Source of the DNA: Paenalcaligenes sp021793095
Lineage (GTDB): Bacteria > Pseudomonadota > Gammaproteobacteria > Burkholderiales > Burkholderiaceae_B
Direction of reading: 5' to 3'
DNA: 64,000 nt
NCBI GenBank assembly: GCA_027317645.1
Contig: DAHVQS010000006.1
Span: forward strand, 9,415-73,414
Position 1 is the first letter of the stretch, and each line of letters opens with the position of its first letter. The position numbers and the translations under genes were made by a program. Positions 54,602-63,889 of the stretch are shown piece by piece. The notes under the pieces were generated by a model that did no database searches, was not told the origin of the DNA, and worked only from the letters and a program-made list of their open reading frames with translations.

Positions 54602-55257
54602 GATTCTTCTCCCGAGTTTTTGCCCGAGGATGTATCGTTATGGTCTGCGTTTTGAGTCGGCTCAACCCGCGCTTCGGACGGCATGGAAATAATACGCAGA
54701 CGATCTCCACGGCGCACTCTGACCTGCTTGCCGACATCGGTACGAATGACATCGGTACGACGACGCAAGGTCAATGCAATGGCCGAAACCATGCCCACCA
54801 GTAGCACCACGCCACCGACCTCAACCGCAAAGGCGTACTCGGTAAACATCAATTCACCAATCGCCCGTACGTTATTGCTCTCTTCGGTCACTATCGGTTG
54901 CCCGACATCCATAAACGAACGAATCAGTACAAAGGCCATTTCAAGCACCATGACCACACCAATAATGATGGCCAAGGGCATATAAGCCCGCAGCTGCACC
55001 CGTACCGTTTCGGCCTGGCGCATATTGAGCAGCATGATGACAAAGATAAACATGACCATGACCGCCCCGACGTACACTACAATCAAGAGCAGTGAGAGGA
55101 ACTCGGCCCCCATGGACATCCACATCATCGCCGCAGTAAAAAAGGCGAGAATCAAATGCAGTACGGCGACTACCGGGCTAGAGGCAGTGACCACCCTAAA
55201 GGCCGCCACCACCAGCACTACTGCCAACACATAAAACAGAACTGTTGCAAAAGTCAT
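54598..55257 (-). CDS. nuoJ: NADH-quinone oxidoreductase subunit J
   Basis: Five-helix membrane subunit (VVYVGAVMVMFIFVIMLLN is the conserved helix 3). After the last helix a hydrophilic tail of about 55 residues begins RRRTDVIRTDVGKQVRVRRGDR and ends acidic; it is longer than in E. coli NuoJ (184 residues) and should lie in the cytoplasm. Complex I proton transfer path. Confidence 0.95.
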   Translation of the reverse strand: MTFATVLFYVLAVVLVVAAFRVVTASSPVVAVLHLILAFFTAAMMWMSMGAEFLSLLLIVVYVGAVMVMFIFVIMLLNMRQAETVRVQLRAYMPLAIIIGVVMVLEMAFVLIRSFMDVGQPIVTEESNNVRAIGELMFTEYAFAVEVGGVVLLVGMVSAIALTLRRRTDVIRTDVGKQVRVRRGDRLRIISMPSEARVEPTQNADHNDTSSGKNSGEES

Positions 55258-55272
55258 GACTGGGTCCCTGCT

Positions 55273-55761
55273 TTAACGATACGGAGCATCGGCCACGCGA
55301 CGCTCGGCAATTTCTTCTTCGTAACGATCGCCAATAGCAAGCAACATATCTTTGGTGTAGTAGAGATCACCACGCTTTTCACCGTGATACTCATGGATAT
55401 GAGTCTCTACGATGGAATCTACGGGGCAGCTCTCTTCGCAAAAGCCACAAAAGATACATTTTGCCAAATCGATGTCATAGCGTTTGGTACGGCGGGTGCC
55501 ATCTTCACGCTCGTGCGACTCGATGGTAATGGCCAAGGCAGGACAAACTGCCTCGCAGAGCTTACAGGCAATGCAACGCTCTTCTCCGTTAGGATAACGA
55601 CGCAAAGCATGCAGGCCACGGAAACGTGGGGAGGCCGGCGTCTTTTCCACAGGGTAATACAGCGTGACTTTTCTGCGGAAAAAGTATCGCCCGGTCAGGC
55701 GCATGCCTTTAAACATCTCTGACAGCAACAAGCTGCCGAAAAAATCTTTAATTGCTTCCAT
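55273..55761 (-). CDS. nuoI: NADH-quinone oxidoreductase subunit I
   Basis: Peripheral-arm ferredoxin-like subunit carrying clusters N6a and N6b. Two CxxCxxCxxxCP motifs: CIACKLCEAVCP and CIFCGFCEESCP. The N-terminal amphipathic helix (MFKGMRLTGRYFF) touches the membrane arm. 162 residues, standard. Gap of 15 bases after nuoH. Confidence 0.97.
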   Translation of the reverse strand: MEAIKDFFGSLLLSEMFKGMRLTGRYFFRRKVTLYYPVEKTPASPRFRGLHALRRYPNGEERCIACKLCEAVCPALAITIESHEREDGTRRTKRYDIDLAKCIFCGFCEESCPVDSIVETHIHEYHGEKRGDLYYTKDMLLAIGDRYEEEIAERRVADAPYR

Positions 55762-55776
55762 ATTTGCCCCCGTGCC

Positions 55777-56850
55777 CTATTGCCAAATGTTCCAGGGCGT
55801 TTGCATCCAAATCGCCACTACCACTAGCCAAACCCCGGTCAGTGGAATGAACACCTTCCACCCCAGACGCATGATTTGGTCATAGCGATAACGCGGGAAT
55901 GTCGCACGGAACCAGATGAACATTGATACCACGACAAAGGTTTTTAGCCCCAGCCATAACCAGCCAGGCACCCATGTAAATGGTGCGAAATCGAAAGGCG
56001 GCAACCAGCCACCCAAAAACATGATGGACGCCAGCGCCGACAGGAAAATCATATTGGCGTACTCACCTAGGAAAAACAGGGCAAAGCCCATCCCGGAGTA
56101 CTCGACCATTGGCCCGGCCACAATCTCGGACTCACCCTCAACCACGTCAAAAGGGTGGCGGTTAGTTTCAGCCACCGCCGAAATGACGTAAATCACAAAG
56201 AGGGGTAATAAGGGGATCCAGTTCCAAGAAAGGATATTGGCGCCATAGCTCGCAAAGATGCCCTTATCTTGGCCCAAAACAATACCGTTTAGATTGAGTG
56301 TGCCTGACACTAAGAGCACCGTGACCAAGATAAAGCCGATGGACAGCTCATAGGACAGCACCTGTGCTGCGGCCCGTAGCCCCCCTAACAAAGCATATTT
56401 AGAGTTAGAGGCCCATCCTGCCACCACCACCCCATACACCCCGAGGGAAGTGATGGCCAAAATATACAGCAAACCGGCATTCACATCGGCCAAGACCAGC
56501 TCGGGCCCAAAAGGCACTACCGCCCAGGCGGCCAGTGCCGGCATCAAGGTCACAATCGGTGCCAGTACAAACAGCACACGGTTGGCCTTGCTGGGCACAA
56601 TGATTTCCTTGGTCAGCAGCTTGAACACATCGGCAAAGGGCTGTAATAACCCTCTAAAACCGACTCGGTTAGGCCCCCGACGTACGTGCATAAAGGCGAT
56701 CATTTTGCGCTCCCAATAAGTGAGATACGCCACCAAAATAATCACCGGCAAGGCAATACAGAAGATCTTGATCACTGTCCAGATCACATACCACAGTGTC
56801 GGACCAAGCAACCCCTCGCCAAAACCATGAATTGCAGCTAGCAAGTCCAT
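55777..56850 (-). CDS. nuoH: NADH-quinone oxidoreductase subunit H
   Basis: Membrane subunit that forms the quinone-entry chamber with NuoB and NuoD. About nine helices; YWERKMIAFMHVRRGPNRVGFRGLLQP and EGESEIVAGPMVEYSGM contain the charged residues lining the quinone tunnel. The ATG at 56850 (357 residues) starts two bases after the nuoG stop; a GTG at 56859 would overlap nuoG and is less likely. Confidence 0.96.
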   Translation of the reverse strand: MDLLAAIHGFGEGLLGPTLWYVIWTVIKIFCIALPVIILVAYLTYWERKMIAFMHVRRGPNRVGFRGLLQPFADVFKLLTKEIIVPSKANRVLFVLAPIVTLMPALAAWAVVPFGPELVLADVNAGLLYILAITSLGVYGVVVAGWASNSKYALLGGLRAAAQVLSYELSIGFILVTVLLVSGTLNLNGIVLGQDKGIFASYGANILSWNWIPLLPLFVIYVISAVAETNRHPFDVVEGESEIVAGPMVEYSGMGFALFFLGEYANMIFLSALASIMFLGGWLPPFDFAPFTWVPGWLWLGLKTFVVVSMFIWFRATFPRYRYDQIMRLGWKVFIPLTGVWLVVVAIWMQTPWNIWQ

Positions 56851-56851
56851 T

Positions 56852-59182
56852 TTACACACGCTCCACAGTCAGTTTGCCAAACGCACTGCCCAAGGCTGCG
56901 GTCGCATCAAATGCAGTGGCTACCCGTACACAGCCAAGTGCCACACTATTATCGCATTGCACTCGTAACTGTGCCTCGCCCTGTGCAGAACGCACCCGTA
57001 CGATGTCCCCTTCGACAAGGTTAAGCTCATTGAGCGTATCCTGATGGATACGTGCAGTGGGTGCTGCACTGCTGGGCGTCGCCTGCAATGGCTGCGAACG
57101 ACGTGCGAGCGCATCGCTACGATAAATGGGGACCTCGGTCACGCGCTCTAAACCATCTTGGGGCGCGACCAACGCGGGCTGCGCCTGAATGCGATTGGAC
57201 AGCTGGGCATTTACCCCACCCCCAATCACCGCATCGCGCACCGCCTCAGAGGTTTCCTCATCAAAACCTTCACATTCAAATAAGTTGCCCAATACCCGCA
57301 AGACCTTCCAGGCAGGACGCGTATCGCCAACCGGCGCGGCCACCCCGCGGAAGCTTTGAACCCGACCCTCGGCGTTGATAAAGGTGCCAGAGGTCTCGGT
57401 AAAGGGCGATATCGGCAACATCACATCGGCCCACTCAGAAGCGGCCGAAAAATAACTGGTCAGGGCCACGGACAATGCCGCATTTTTGAGGGCCTCAACA
57501 CTACGTGCCCCCGCATCACTATCGAGCAAGGGCTCAGCGTGCAAGACAAAATAGGCCTGCAAGGAATCATTAAACATTTGCTCGGCAGTTAACCCTCCTT
57601 GTGAGGGTGTTGCCTTGGCAATGTAGCCCCCAACAGTGTTCGCCCCTGGCGTCAAAAAGCCCAGATTGGCCTGAGCCAAATCTGCAGCGCATTGAGCATT
57701 CGCCAAAATCACACTGGCTTGATCGGAGGACAAGGCCATATTGCCAATCAAAATGGCAGAGCGCTCGCCCGAGGCCAAGCTAGCAGCGATTTTCTCGGCA
57801 CGCTCACTAGGCGTCACCTCGCTAAAGGCCATGGGCACATCCTGCCCCTTGTGACGTGCCAATGCGACGGCCACCTCTGCCAATGCATTGGCAATTTGGC
57901 TGGGCGCAACCGTCATGCGGGCATGCACCTGCTGGAACAACGGATCATCGGCCGCCGAATCCACAAAGCTGACCTGCGTGCCCTGTTTCACGGCCTGACG
58001 TAAGCGTTGAGCCATCAGCGGGTGATCCTTGCGCAGGAAAGAGCCTACCACCAGCACCCGATCCAAATGGTTGAGCTCGGCCACTGGCATGCCCAACCAA
58101 GGAATGCCCGTGAGCACCTCATCCAGACGGGCATCGGTCTGACGCAAACGGAAATCGACGTTTTCAGAACCCAACGCCCGCGTCAAGCGCCCTAACAGGG
58201 AAAGCTCTTCGAGGGTGCTATATGGCGCCGCCACGGACCCTAATTGTTGGGGGCCAAATTTCTCACGGACTGCCTTTATGCCATTGACCACATGCTGCAA
58301 GGCCTCATTCCATGATGCCTCGCGCCAGCTACCATCATTTTCGCGAATCATGGGCTGCTCGAGGCGATCCTCGCTATACAACCCCTCGTAGGCAAAGCGG
58401 TCACGGTCGCTGATCCAGCACTCGTTTACCTCTTCGTTTTCAAACGGCACGATACGCAGCACCTGATCACGGAATGCCTGTACCACCAAGTTAGCCCCTA
58501 AGCTATCGTGTGGGCTAATGCTAAAGCGACGGCTGAGCTCCCAAGTACGGGCCTTCATTTGGAAGGGCTTGGAGAGCAAGGCACCCACCGGGCAAACATC
58601 AATCATATTGCCCGATAATTCGGACTCAACTGCCCGCCCAACAAAGGTGGTGATTTCAGAGTGTTCACCACGCTGGACCATCCCGACCTCTTGGATACCG
58701 CCGATTTCCTCACCGACACGGATACACCGCGTGCAGTGAATACAGCGCTGCATGGCCTCAGTAGAAATCAATGAGCCCATGGATTTGGCGTGTACTACAC
58801 GCTTGGCCTCTTTGTAACGAGACGCTGAGGCCCCGTAACCCACCGCCAAATCCTGCAACTGACACTCACCCCCTTGGTCGCAGACAGGGCAATCCAACGG
58901 GTGATTAATGAGCAGGAACTCCATCACATCTTTTTGGGCGGCAATGGCTTTTTCCGAACGTGTGTGTACCACCATGCCATTAGTCACAGGTGTGGCACAG
59001 GCGGGTAAAGGCTTGGGGGCCTTTTCCACCTCGACCAAACACATGCGGCAGTTGGCGGCAATGCTGAGTTTCTTGTGATAACAAAAGTGCGGCACATAAA
59101 CACCCACGTCTTGGGCAGCCTGGATAACCATGCTGCCCTCGGGTGCTTCCACTTTGATGCCGTCAATGGTGAGTTCTACCAT
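56852..59182 (-). CDS. nuoG: NADH-quinone oxidoreductase subunit G
   Basis: Largest peripheral subunit, 776 residues. Three Fe-S clusters in the N-terminal third: 2Fe-2S (CYHKKLSIAANCRMCLVE...CATPV), N5 (HPLDCPVCDQGGECQLQDL with a His ligand) and N4 (CIHCTRCIRV...CPVGAL). The following molybdopterin-like domain lacks the cofactor, as in complex I generally. It starts 15 bases after nuoF. Confidence 0.97.
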   Translation of the reverse strand: MVELTIDGIKVEAPEGSMVIQAAQDVGVYVPHFCYHKKLSIAANCRMCLVEVEKAPKPLPACATPVTNGMVVHTRSEKAIAAQKDVMEFLLINHPLDCPVCDQGGECQLQDLAVGYGASASRYKEAKRVVHAKSMGSLISTEAMQRCIHCTRCIRVGEEIGGIQEVGMVQRGEHSEITTFVGRAVESELSGNMIDVCPVGALLSKPFQMKARTWELSRRFSISPHDSLGANLVVQAFRDQVLRIVPFENEEVNECWISDRDRFAYEGLYSEDRLEQPMIRENDGSWREASWNEALQHVVNGIKAVREKFGPQQLGSVAAPYSTLEELSLLGRLTRALGSENVDFRLRQTDARLDEVLTGIPWLGMPVAELNHLDRVLVVGSFLRKDHPLMAQRLRQAVKQGTQVSFVDSAADDPLFQQVHARMTVAPSQIANALAEVAVALARHKGQDVPMAFSEVTPSERAEKIAASLASGERSAILIGNMALSSDQASVILANAQCAADLAQANLGFLTPGANTVGGYIAKATPSQGGLTAEQMFNDSLQAYFVLHAEPLLDSDAGARSVEALKNAALSVALTSYFSAASEWADVMLPISPFTETSGTFINAEGRVQSFRGVAAPVGDTRPAWKVLRVLGNLFECEGFDEETSEAVRDAVIGGGVNAQLSNRIQAQPALVAPQDGLERVTEVPIYRSDALARRSQPLQATPSSAAPTARIHQDTLNELNLVEGDIVRVRSAQGEAQLRVQCDNSVALGCVRVATAFDATAALGSAFGKLTVERV

Positions 59183-59197
59183 GAAATCGTCCTGAGC

Positions 59198-60559
59198 CTA
59201 CAAATATTGGGGCACCACACATTGCTTGTGCTCAATGTGGTGTGCGAACTCGTCGCGGAAATGCTTGACAAAACTGCGCACGGGGAACGCGGCAGCATCA
59301 CCCAGACCGCAAATCGTACGGCCGATGATGTTATGCGCGATCTCATCCAACATATCGAGATCCTCCATACGGCCCTCGCCGTGCTCTACCCGATGCACCA
59401 TGCGCCATAACCAGCCAGTCCCCTCGCGACATGGGGTGCACTGACCGCAGCTCTCGTGATAGTAAAAATAAGACAGACGCAGCAGAGATTTGACCATGCA
59501 GCGTGTCTCGTCCATCACAATCACTGCCCCCGAACCCAACATGGATCCGGCCTTGGCGATGGAGTCAAAGTCCATATTGGTCTCCATCATGATGTCTGCA
59601 GGCACCACCGGCGCACTCGAACCACCGGGGATCACGGCCTTGAGCTTGCGCCCGCCGCGCATCCCGCCCGCCAGCTCGAGCAGTTTAGAAAATGGAGTTC
59701 CCAGGGGCACCTCGTAGTTACCCGGCAGCTCGACATCACCCGAGACCGAGAAAATCTTGGTACCGCCAGCGTTTTCTACCCCCACATCCAAAAACTCTTT
59801 GCCGCTGTGACGGAAAATCCACGGTACGGCTGCAAAAGTCTCGGTATTGTTGATGGTGGTGGGCTTGCCATACAAACCATAACTGGCGGGGAAAGGAGGT
59901 TTGAAACGGGGATTACCGCGCTTGCCCTCTAAGGACTCGAGCAAGGCAGTTTCCTCACCGCAGATATAGGCGCCATAACCATGAAAGGCATGCAACTCAA
60001 AGTCGTAGCCGGAATCCAAAATATTTTTGCCTAAAAAGCCAGCCTGACGTGCTTGCTCAAGCGCCTCTTCAAAGCGTTGATAAACCTCGAAAATCTCACC
60101 GTGAATATAGTTATAGCCCACATGAATGCCCATGGCGTAGGCAGCGATTGCCATCCCCTCGATCACGGCATGGGGATTAAAGCGCAAAATATCACGGTCT
60201 TTAAAGGTCCCGGGCTCGCCCTCGTCAGAGTTACATACTAGGTACTTGTCACCGGGCAAATCACGGGGCATGAAACTCCACTTGAGCCCACTGGGGAACC
60301 CTGCCCCACCTCGGCCGCGCAGGGCTGATTCCTTGACCTCGGACACCACATCCTCGGGGTTCATGCTCAGCGCTCTTTTGAGGCCCTCATAGCCCCCGCG
60401 CTGGACATAACTGTCGAGATCCCAGTTGTTGCCATCTAGGCCAGCGAGAATCTGGGGATCAATATGGCGCCCATGGAAGATCATGCTGCGCGATAAATCA
60501 TTTAAAGGGTTTGGGTCCAAGCCCTGAGCCAACCGTTCAAAAACACTGGTCTTACTCAT
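59198..60559 (-). CDS. nuoF: NADH-quinone oxidoreductase subunit F
   Basis: NADH- and FMN-binding subunit. GRGGAGFPSGLKWSF is the NADH/FMN glycine loop and CNSDEGEPGTFKDR the FMN site; N3 4Fe-4S ligands are ESCGQCTPCREG plus a Cys near GRTICGLGD. 453 residues. The start overlaps the nuoE stop by four bases (ATGA). Confidence 0.97.
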   Translation of the reverse strand: MSKTSVFERLAQGLDPNPLNDLSRSMIFHGRHIDPQILAGLDGNNWDLDSYVQRGGYEGLKRALSMNPEDVVSEVKESALRGRGGAGFPSGLKWSFMPRDLPGDKYLVCNSDEGEPGTFKDRDILRFNPHAVIEGMAIAAYAMGIHVGYNYIHGEIFEVYQRFEEALEQARQAGFLGKNILDSGYDFELHAFHGYGAYICGEETALLESLEGKRGNPRFKPPFPASYGLYGKPTTINNTETFAAVPWIFRHSGKEFLDVGVENAGGTKIFSVSGDVELPGNYEVPLGTPFSKLLELAGGMRGGRKLKAVIPGGSSAPVVPADIMMETNMDFDSIAKAGSMLGSGAVIVMDETRCMVKSLLRLSYFYYHESCGQCTPCREGTGWLWRMVHRVEHGEGRMEDLDMLDEIAHNIIGRTICGLGDAAAFPVRSFVKHFRDEFAHHIEHKQCVVPQYL

Positions 60560-61050
60560 GCGGACTCTCCCTCTTTTCTAAGCTCTTGGAGCATCAAATC
60601 AATACGTTCTTCCTGCATGTGCAAACACATATGGTGGTTATTGACCAACATGATTGGCGCATCACCACAAGACCCCATGCACTCGGTTTCCTCGAGGGTA
60701 AACAACCCATCAGCGGTGGTCTCGCCATAGTCAATGCCGAGTTTTTCCTTGAGGTACTCACCCGAACGCACGCCATCTCGTAGCGCACAGGGCAAATTGG
60801 TACATACCGAAATGGTAAAACGGCCGACCGGCTGGAGATGGAACATGTCATAAAAGGTGGCCACCTCTTGGACCTGAATAGGGGGCACGCCAATATATGC
60901 GGCCACATCCTCGATAACCTCGGTAGACACCCACCCCTTTTCCTCTTGGGCAATTGCCAGCGCAGCCATGATGGCCGAGCGTCTTTGATCATCCGGGAAC
61001 TTGGTTAGCTCACGGTCGATACGTTGATAAGCTTGTTCGGAAAGCAGCAT
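60556..61050 (-). CDS. nuoE: NADH-quinone oxidoreductase subunit E
   Basis: Thioredoxin-like 2Fe-2S protein (cluster N1a). Ligands are CTNLPCAL and ECMGSCGDAP. From ATG 61050 it has 164 residues; a GTG at 61071 would add seven. The ATG fits the family start (LLSEQAYQRIDRE). The gap to nuoD is about 30 bases. Confidence 0.95.
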   Translation of the reverse strand: MLLSEQAYQRIDRELTKFPDDQRRSAIMAALAIAQEEKGWVSTEVIEDVAAYIGVPPIQVQEVATFYDMFHLQPVGRFTISVCTNLPCALRDGVRSGEYLKEKLGIDYGETTADGLFTLEETECMGSCGDAPIMLVNNHHMCLHMQEERIDLMLQELRKEGESA

Positions 61051-61080
61051 AATTCGATTCCGTCGTTCCACAAGGCCGCC

Positions 61081-62334
61081 TTAGCGGTCAATTTCACCAA
61101 ACACAATGTCCTGGGTACCGATGATGGTGACACAGTCAGCCAACATATGACCACGGGACATCTCGTCCAAGGATTGCAGGTGCACAAAACCGGGGGCACG
61201 GATCTTCATGCGATAGGGTTTATTGGCCCCATCAGAAATCAGATAAATACCAAACTCGCCCTTGGGGTGCTCGATACCGGCATAGGCCTCACCCGGGGGC
61301 ACGTGCATGCCCTCAGAAAAGAGTTTGAAATGGTGGATGAGATCCTCCATCCCTGTTTTCATGCGCTCACGTTTGGGTGGGGCGACCTTGTGATTATCCA
61401 CAATCACTGGCCCGGGGTTATTGCGCAACCACTCAACGCACTGACGAATAATGCGCGTGCTTTCGCGCATCTCTTGGATACGTACTAAATAGCGGTCATA
61501 GCAATCGCCATTGGTGCCCACGGGGACATCAAACTCTACCCGATCGTAGACGGCGTAAGGCTGTTTTTTACGTACATCCCACTCAACCCCCGAACCGCGC
61601 AACATCGGCCCGGTAAAGCCCAAAGCCATGGCCCGCTCGGCACTCACCACCCCAACATCGACCAAACGCTGCTTCCAAATACGGTTTTCCGTCAGCAACG
61701 TCTCGTACTCATCCACACACTTGGGGAAACGCTCGGTAAAGGCCTCGATAAAATCCAGCAAAGAGCCCGAACGATCTTCGTTCATCGCACGCAGTTCTTT
61801 CTCGCTGCGGTACTTGCTGGGCTGATATTTAGGCATGCTATCAGGCAGATCACGGTACACCCCGCCAGGACGGTAGTACGCCGCGTGCATCCGTGCACCG
61901 GAAACCGCCTCGTACATATCCATGATGTCCTCGCGCTCGCGGAAAGCATACAAAAACACCGCCATCGCACCCACGTCCAGCGCGTGTGAGCCTACGGACA
62001 TCAGGTGATTCGACAGGCGGGTAATCTCATCAAACATCACGCGGATATATTGCGCACGCAAGGGTACCTCGATACCCAACAGCTTTTCTACTGCCATGCA
62101 GTAGGCATGCTCATTGCACATCATAGAGACATAATCGAGTCGATCCATGTAGGGCAATGTCTGCAAATAGGTGCGGTGTTCAGCCAGCTTTTCAGTGGCA
62201 CGGTGTAGCAACCCAATGTGCGGGTCAGCGCGCTCGATCACCTCGCCATCCATCTCGAGCACCAAACGCAACACACCGTGCGCCGCCGGGTGCTGAGGAC
62301 CAAAGTTTAAGGTGTAGTTTTTAATTTCAGCCAT
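61081..62334 (-). CDS. nuoD: NADH-quinone oxidoreductase subunit D
   Basis: The 49-kDa subunit that binds quinone next to NuoB. It has NFGPQHPAAHGVLRLVLEMDGE (the quinone-site His), ERAD...GLLHRATEKL and the C-terminal DIVFGEIDR. 417 residues, separate from nuoC (in E. coli the two are fused). It lies five bases after nuoC. Confidence 0.97.
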   Translation of the reverse strand: MAEIKNYTLNFGPQHPAAHGVLRLVLEMDGEVIERADPHIGLLHRATEKLAEHRTYLQTLPYMDRLDYVSMMCNEHAYCMAVEKLLGIEVPLRAQYIRVMFDEITRLSNHLMSVGSHALDVGAMAVFLYAFREREDIMDMYEAVSGARMHAAYYRPGGVYRDLPDSMPKYQPSKYRSEKELRAMNEDRSGSLLDFIEAFTERFPKCVDEYETLLTENRIWKQRLVDVGVVSAERAMALGFTGPMLRGSGVEWDVRKKQPYAVYDRVEFDVPVGTNGDCYDRYLVRIQEMRESTRIIRQCVEWLRNNPGPVIVDNHKVAPPKRERMKTGMEDLIHHFKLFSEGMHVPPGEAYAGIEHPKGEFGIYLISDGANKPYRMKIRAPGFVHLQSLDEMSRGHMLADCVTIIGTQDIVFGEIDR

Positions 62335-62339
62335 GATGA

Positions 62340-62951
62340 TTAACGCCCTATACCATAATCGTCTTCGCGTACCACACGGGGCACGATCTCGCGTGGCTCG
62401 ATGGTCACCGGTTGATAGACCACACGCTTTTGCTCGGGGTCATAACGCATCTCGACATAACCCGAGATGGGGAAATCTTTGCGGAAAGGATGACCAATAA
62501 ATCCGTAATCAGTCAAAATACGGCGCAAGTCAGGATGCCCCTCGAACACCACCCCGTACAAGTCAAAGGCCTCGCGCTCAAACCAGTTAACCGAAGGCCA
62601 GACATCGCACAAAGTGGGCAGCAAAGGAAACTCATCATCAGGGACAAAGGTGCGTACACGCAGGCGCCAGTTGTGCGTCAATGACAACAGGTGGATCACC
62701 ACCGCAAAACGCTGCGGAAACTGTTGTGCCGCCTCGGTATAAGTAGGCGTACGCCAACCTGAATAATCAACCGCACACAGATCGATACAGGTCTCAAAGC
62801 GCAAATCTGCCTCATCACGCAATGTGCGGCAGGTATCAATCCACTGATCAGCGGGGACCTGCAAGGTCAGCTCGCCCAATGCGCGGGTCAGGTCAGCATC
62901 CTCACCCAGTATGGATTTCAAGTTGGTCTCTAAAGTCGTTAGACGTGTCAT
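62340..62951 (-). CDS. nuoC: NADH-quinone oxidoreductase subunit C
   Basis: The 30-kDa subunit of the peripheral arm. Conserved segment WFEREAFDLYGVVFEGHPDLRRILTDYGF, followed by the C-terminal PFRKDFPISGYVEMRYD. ATG 62951 (203 residues) has AAGGGC seven bases upstream; the longer frame to 62993 overlaps the end of nuoB and is not supported. Confidence 0.96.
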   Translation of the reverse strand: MTRLTTLETNLKSILGEDADLTRALGELTLQVPADQWIDTCRTLRDEADLRFETCIDLCAVDYSGWRTPTYTEAAQQFPQRFAVVIHLLSLTHNWRLRVRTFVPDDEFPLLPTLCDVWPSVNWFEREAFDLYGVVFEGHPDLRRILTDYGFIGHPFRKDFPISGYVEMRYDPEQKRVVYQPVTIEPREIVPRVVREDDYGIGR

Positions 62952-62982
62952 GATTGTGCCCTTAAAGCCATACACTGCTAGC

Positions 62983-63459
62983 TTAGCGCGCAATGGTATT
63001 GGTTAAACGAATCTTGTTTTGCATTTGGATCAGGCCATACACCAACGCCTCGGCCGTCGGTGGGCACCCCGGCACATAAATGTCCACGGGCACGATACGG
63101 TCACAACCACGCACCACTGAATAAGAATAATGATAATAGCCCCCGCCATTAGCGCAGGAGCCCATGGACACCACCCAGCGTGGCTCGGCCATCTGGTCAT
63201 AAACCTTGCGTAACGCCGGCGCCATTTTGTTACACAAAGTACCCGCCACAATCATCAAATCAGACTGCCGCGGGCTGGCACGAAAGATAATACCAAACTG
63301 GTCTAGGTCATAACGCGCAGCCCCAGCGTGCATCATCTCGACCGCGCAACAGGCCAACCCAAATGTCATCGGCCAGAGCGAACCAGTCTTGGCCCAATTG
63401 AGGACCTTGTCTGCACTGGTGGTGATAAAACCTTCTTTTAAAACGCCATCTATAGACAT
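62983..63459 (-). CDS. nuoB: NADH-quinone oxidoreductase subunit B
   Basis: Carries the terminal N2 4Fe-4S cluster that reduces quinone. Tandem ligand cysteines LACCAVEMM, then GSCANGGG and VPGCPPTAEAL; all four are present. 158 residues, standard. A conserved N-terminal extension (VLKEGFITTSADKVLNWAK) precedes. It lies 28 bases after nuoA. Confidence 0.97.
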   Translation of the reverse strand: MSIDGVLKEGFITTSADKVLNWAKTGSLWPMTFGLACCAVEMMHAGAARYDLDQFGIIFRASPRQSDLMIVAGTLCNKMAPALRKVYDQMAEPRWVVSMGSCANGGGYYHYSYSVVRGCDRIVPVDIYVPGCPPTAEALVYGLIQMQNKIRLTNTIAR

Positions 63460-63487
63460 ATCACTGCCCTTGAAATGTTAATTGGGA

Positions 63488-63847
63488 TTACTCCCAATCT
63501 AACGCACCCTTCTTCCACTCGTAAATAAAGCCCACAGTCAGAATCAGCAAAAAGATCATCGCTGTCACAAAACCGACAATGCCTACTGTGCCATACGCCA
63601 TCGCCCACGGGAAAAGAAAGGCAATCTCGAGATCAAACATAATGAACAGAATGGCAATGAGGTAATAACGAATATCGACGTTCATCCGTGAATCGCCGAA
63701 CTCCTCGAAACCGCACTCATAAGGGGACAGCTTTTCATCGTAGGGGCGATGTGGCCCAAGAATACGACCCGCCACAACCAGCGCCATACCCAGCCCGGTC
63801 GCAACGATAATAAACATCAAAACGGGAAAGTAGTTTTGCAAATTCAT
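63488..63847 (-). CDS. nuoA: NADH-quinone oxidoreductase subunit A
   Basis: Three-helix membrane subunit, 119 residues from ATG 63847 (MNLQNYFPVLMFIIV). It has YECGFEEFGDSRMNVDIRYYLIAILFIMFDLEIAFLFPW, the conserved loop with the cysteine at the quinone-entry region. In-frame ATGs at 63859 and 63865 are alternatives but fit the family worse. First gene of the operon. Confidence 0.96.
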   Translation of the reverse strand: MNLQNYFPVLMFIIVATGLGMALVVAGRILGPHRPYDEKLSPYECGFEEFGDSRMNVDIRYYLIAILFIMFDLEIAFLFPWAMAYGTVGIVGFVTAMIFLLILTVGFIYEWKKGALDWE

Positions 63848-63880
63848 GCCAATACCCATGTGCAATCCATAACCGACTAG

Positions 63881-63889
63881 ATTGTAGCA
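63881..63889 (-). promoter_or_regulatory. Possible extended -10 promoter of nuo operon
   Basis: On the minus strand TGCTACAAT is an extended -10 (TGnTACAAT) about 34 bases before the nuoA start. No good -35 hexamer lies at the right distance, as expected for an extended -10. Further upstream the 13-base dyad ATAAGA-T-TCTTAT at 63920-63932 could be an operator. Only motif matching supports this. Confidence 0.35.
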